Of a stretch of 6,727 bases of DNA, positions 6,341 to 6,727 are shown piece after piece. How positions within the stretch are numbered: position 1 is the first letter of the stretch; each line of letters opens with the position of its first letter. This DNA comes from an uncultured Saprospiraceae bacterium (GTDB taxonomy: Bacteria; Bacteroidota; Bacteroidia; Chitinophagales; Saprospiraceae). The position numbers were made by a program, and so were the translations under genes. The stretch is taken from positions 1 to 6,727 of the forward strand of contig CALMIT010000820.1 in assembly GCA_937864255.1 (NCBI GenBank). The letters run 5' to 3'. A model generated the notes under the pieces. The model saw nothing but the letters and a program-made list of their open reading frames with translations, had not been told where the DNA came from and did no database searches.

Positions 6341-6727
6341 ATGAGTGATATTTTGGATCAAAGAACCGTCAATCCTGACTCTGTTTCGCCGCGCCCTACG
6401 GCAATACGTTACGGACTTATCGGCGGTCTCGCCATGGTTATACTCAATCTCGTTTTTTACCTTTCGGAGATGCTTGATTTGAGTAAAGCTTCTTTCTTAA
6501 GTCTGCCTAATCTTACCAATTATGTATTGATGATTGCTGTGGTCGTTCTGGCTTTGCGCTATCACCGCGACCAGGAGTTGGGCGGCTATCTGCCTTTTAC
6601 CAGATGCCTGGGTATGGGTTGGTGGCTGGGTCTGACGATGGGTATTGTTGGCGCTATTTGGGCATATATTTTTTTCCAGTTCATTGCGCCCGATTTAGTC
6701 GAAACCATTCGTGAAATGCAAATTGAA
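6341..6727 (+). CDS. DUF4199-type membrane protein, N-terminal part
   Basis: 129 codons are readable from the ATG at 6341 to the right edge without a stop, so the gene is partial. The protein starts with a polar tail of about 20 residues. Hydrophobic segments follow near 22-41, 58-73 and 90-113, with the conserved-looking cytoplasmic-type loop YHRDQELGGYLPF (74-86) between the second and third. This arrangement, RYGLIGGL at the first helix and a charged R-D-x-x-x-G-G turn, fits the DUF4199 family of Bacteroidota inner-membrane proteins, whose function is unknown. I assign the family from memory of its pattern. The complete protein would be expected to have a fourth helix beyond the window. 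ATG 6341 is the first start after an in-frame TAA (6326-6328). It lies 51 bp after the dihydroorotase-like gene on the same strand, with no terminator between them, so co-transcription is likely. Confidence 0.8.
   Translation, partial: MSDILDQRTVNPDSVSPRPTAIRYGLIGGLAMVILNLVFYLSEMLDLSKASFLSLPNLTNYVLMIAVVVLALRYHRDQELGGYLPFTRCLGMGWWLGLTMGIVGAIWAYIFFQFIAPDLVETIREMQIE

Overview
The window looks like a chromosomal segment of a member of the Bacteroidota. It has five protein-coding genes and no RNA gene, mobile element or CRISPR array that I can see. Four things point to Bacteroidota. The carboxylase and the DUF4199-type protein resemble forms I know from that phylum. Shine-Dalgarno sequences are weak or absent before every start. 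Several intergenic sites fit the TAnnTTTG -7 promoter element. There are two Sec-exported proteins, one of them a small outer-membrane barrel. The class is uncertain; a Saprospiria/Chitinophagia-like lineage is a guess.

Layout: (1) Positions 1-696, minus strand, hold the N-terminal 232 residues of a biotin-dependent acyl-CoA carboxylase beta subunit (carboxyltransferase), closest in motifs to the methylcrotonyl-CoA carboxylase type. It is cut by the window edge. (2) Positions 697-917 form a 221-bp divergent intergenic region with candidate promoters in both directions and a 6-8-6 inverted repeat between them. (3) Positions 918-4166, plus strand, encode a 1082-residue exported protein of unknown function, probably an alpha-helical solenoid. 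(4) Positions 4167-4298 are intergenic and include a GC-rich hairpin. (5) Positions 4299-4934 encode a small predicted 8-stranded outer-membrane barrel with a run of seven lysines just after its signal peptide. (6) Positions 5018-6289 encode a dihydroorotase homologue lacking key active-site residues. (7) From 6341 to the right edge lies the start of a DUF4199-type membrane protein.

The four plus-strand genes could be transcribed in sequence, but gaps of 132, 83 and 51 bp and candidate promoter or terminator elements between them suggest more than one unit. No single pathway links them. The dihydroorotase-like and DUF4199-type genes are the most likely co-transcribed pair. The two exported proteins (large helical and small barrel) both belong to the cell envelope, but no partnership is shown by the sequence.

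The points most worth a second look are the degenerate active site of the dihydroorotase homologue, the large orphan exported protein, and a terminator-like hairpin with a T7 tract inside that gene. There is no stretch over 300 bp without a gene, and I see no convincing new multi-gene system.
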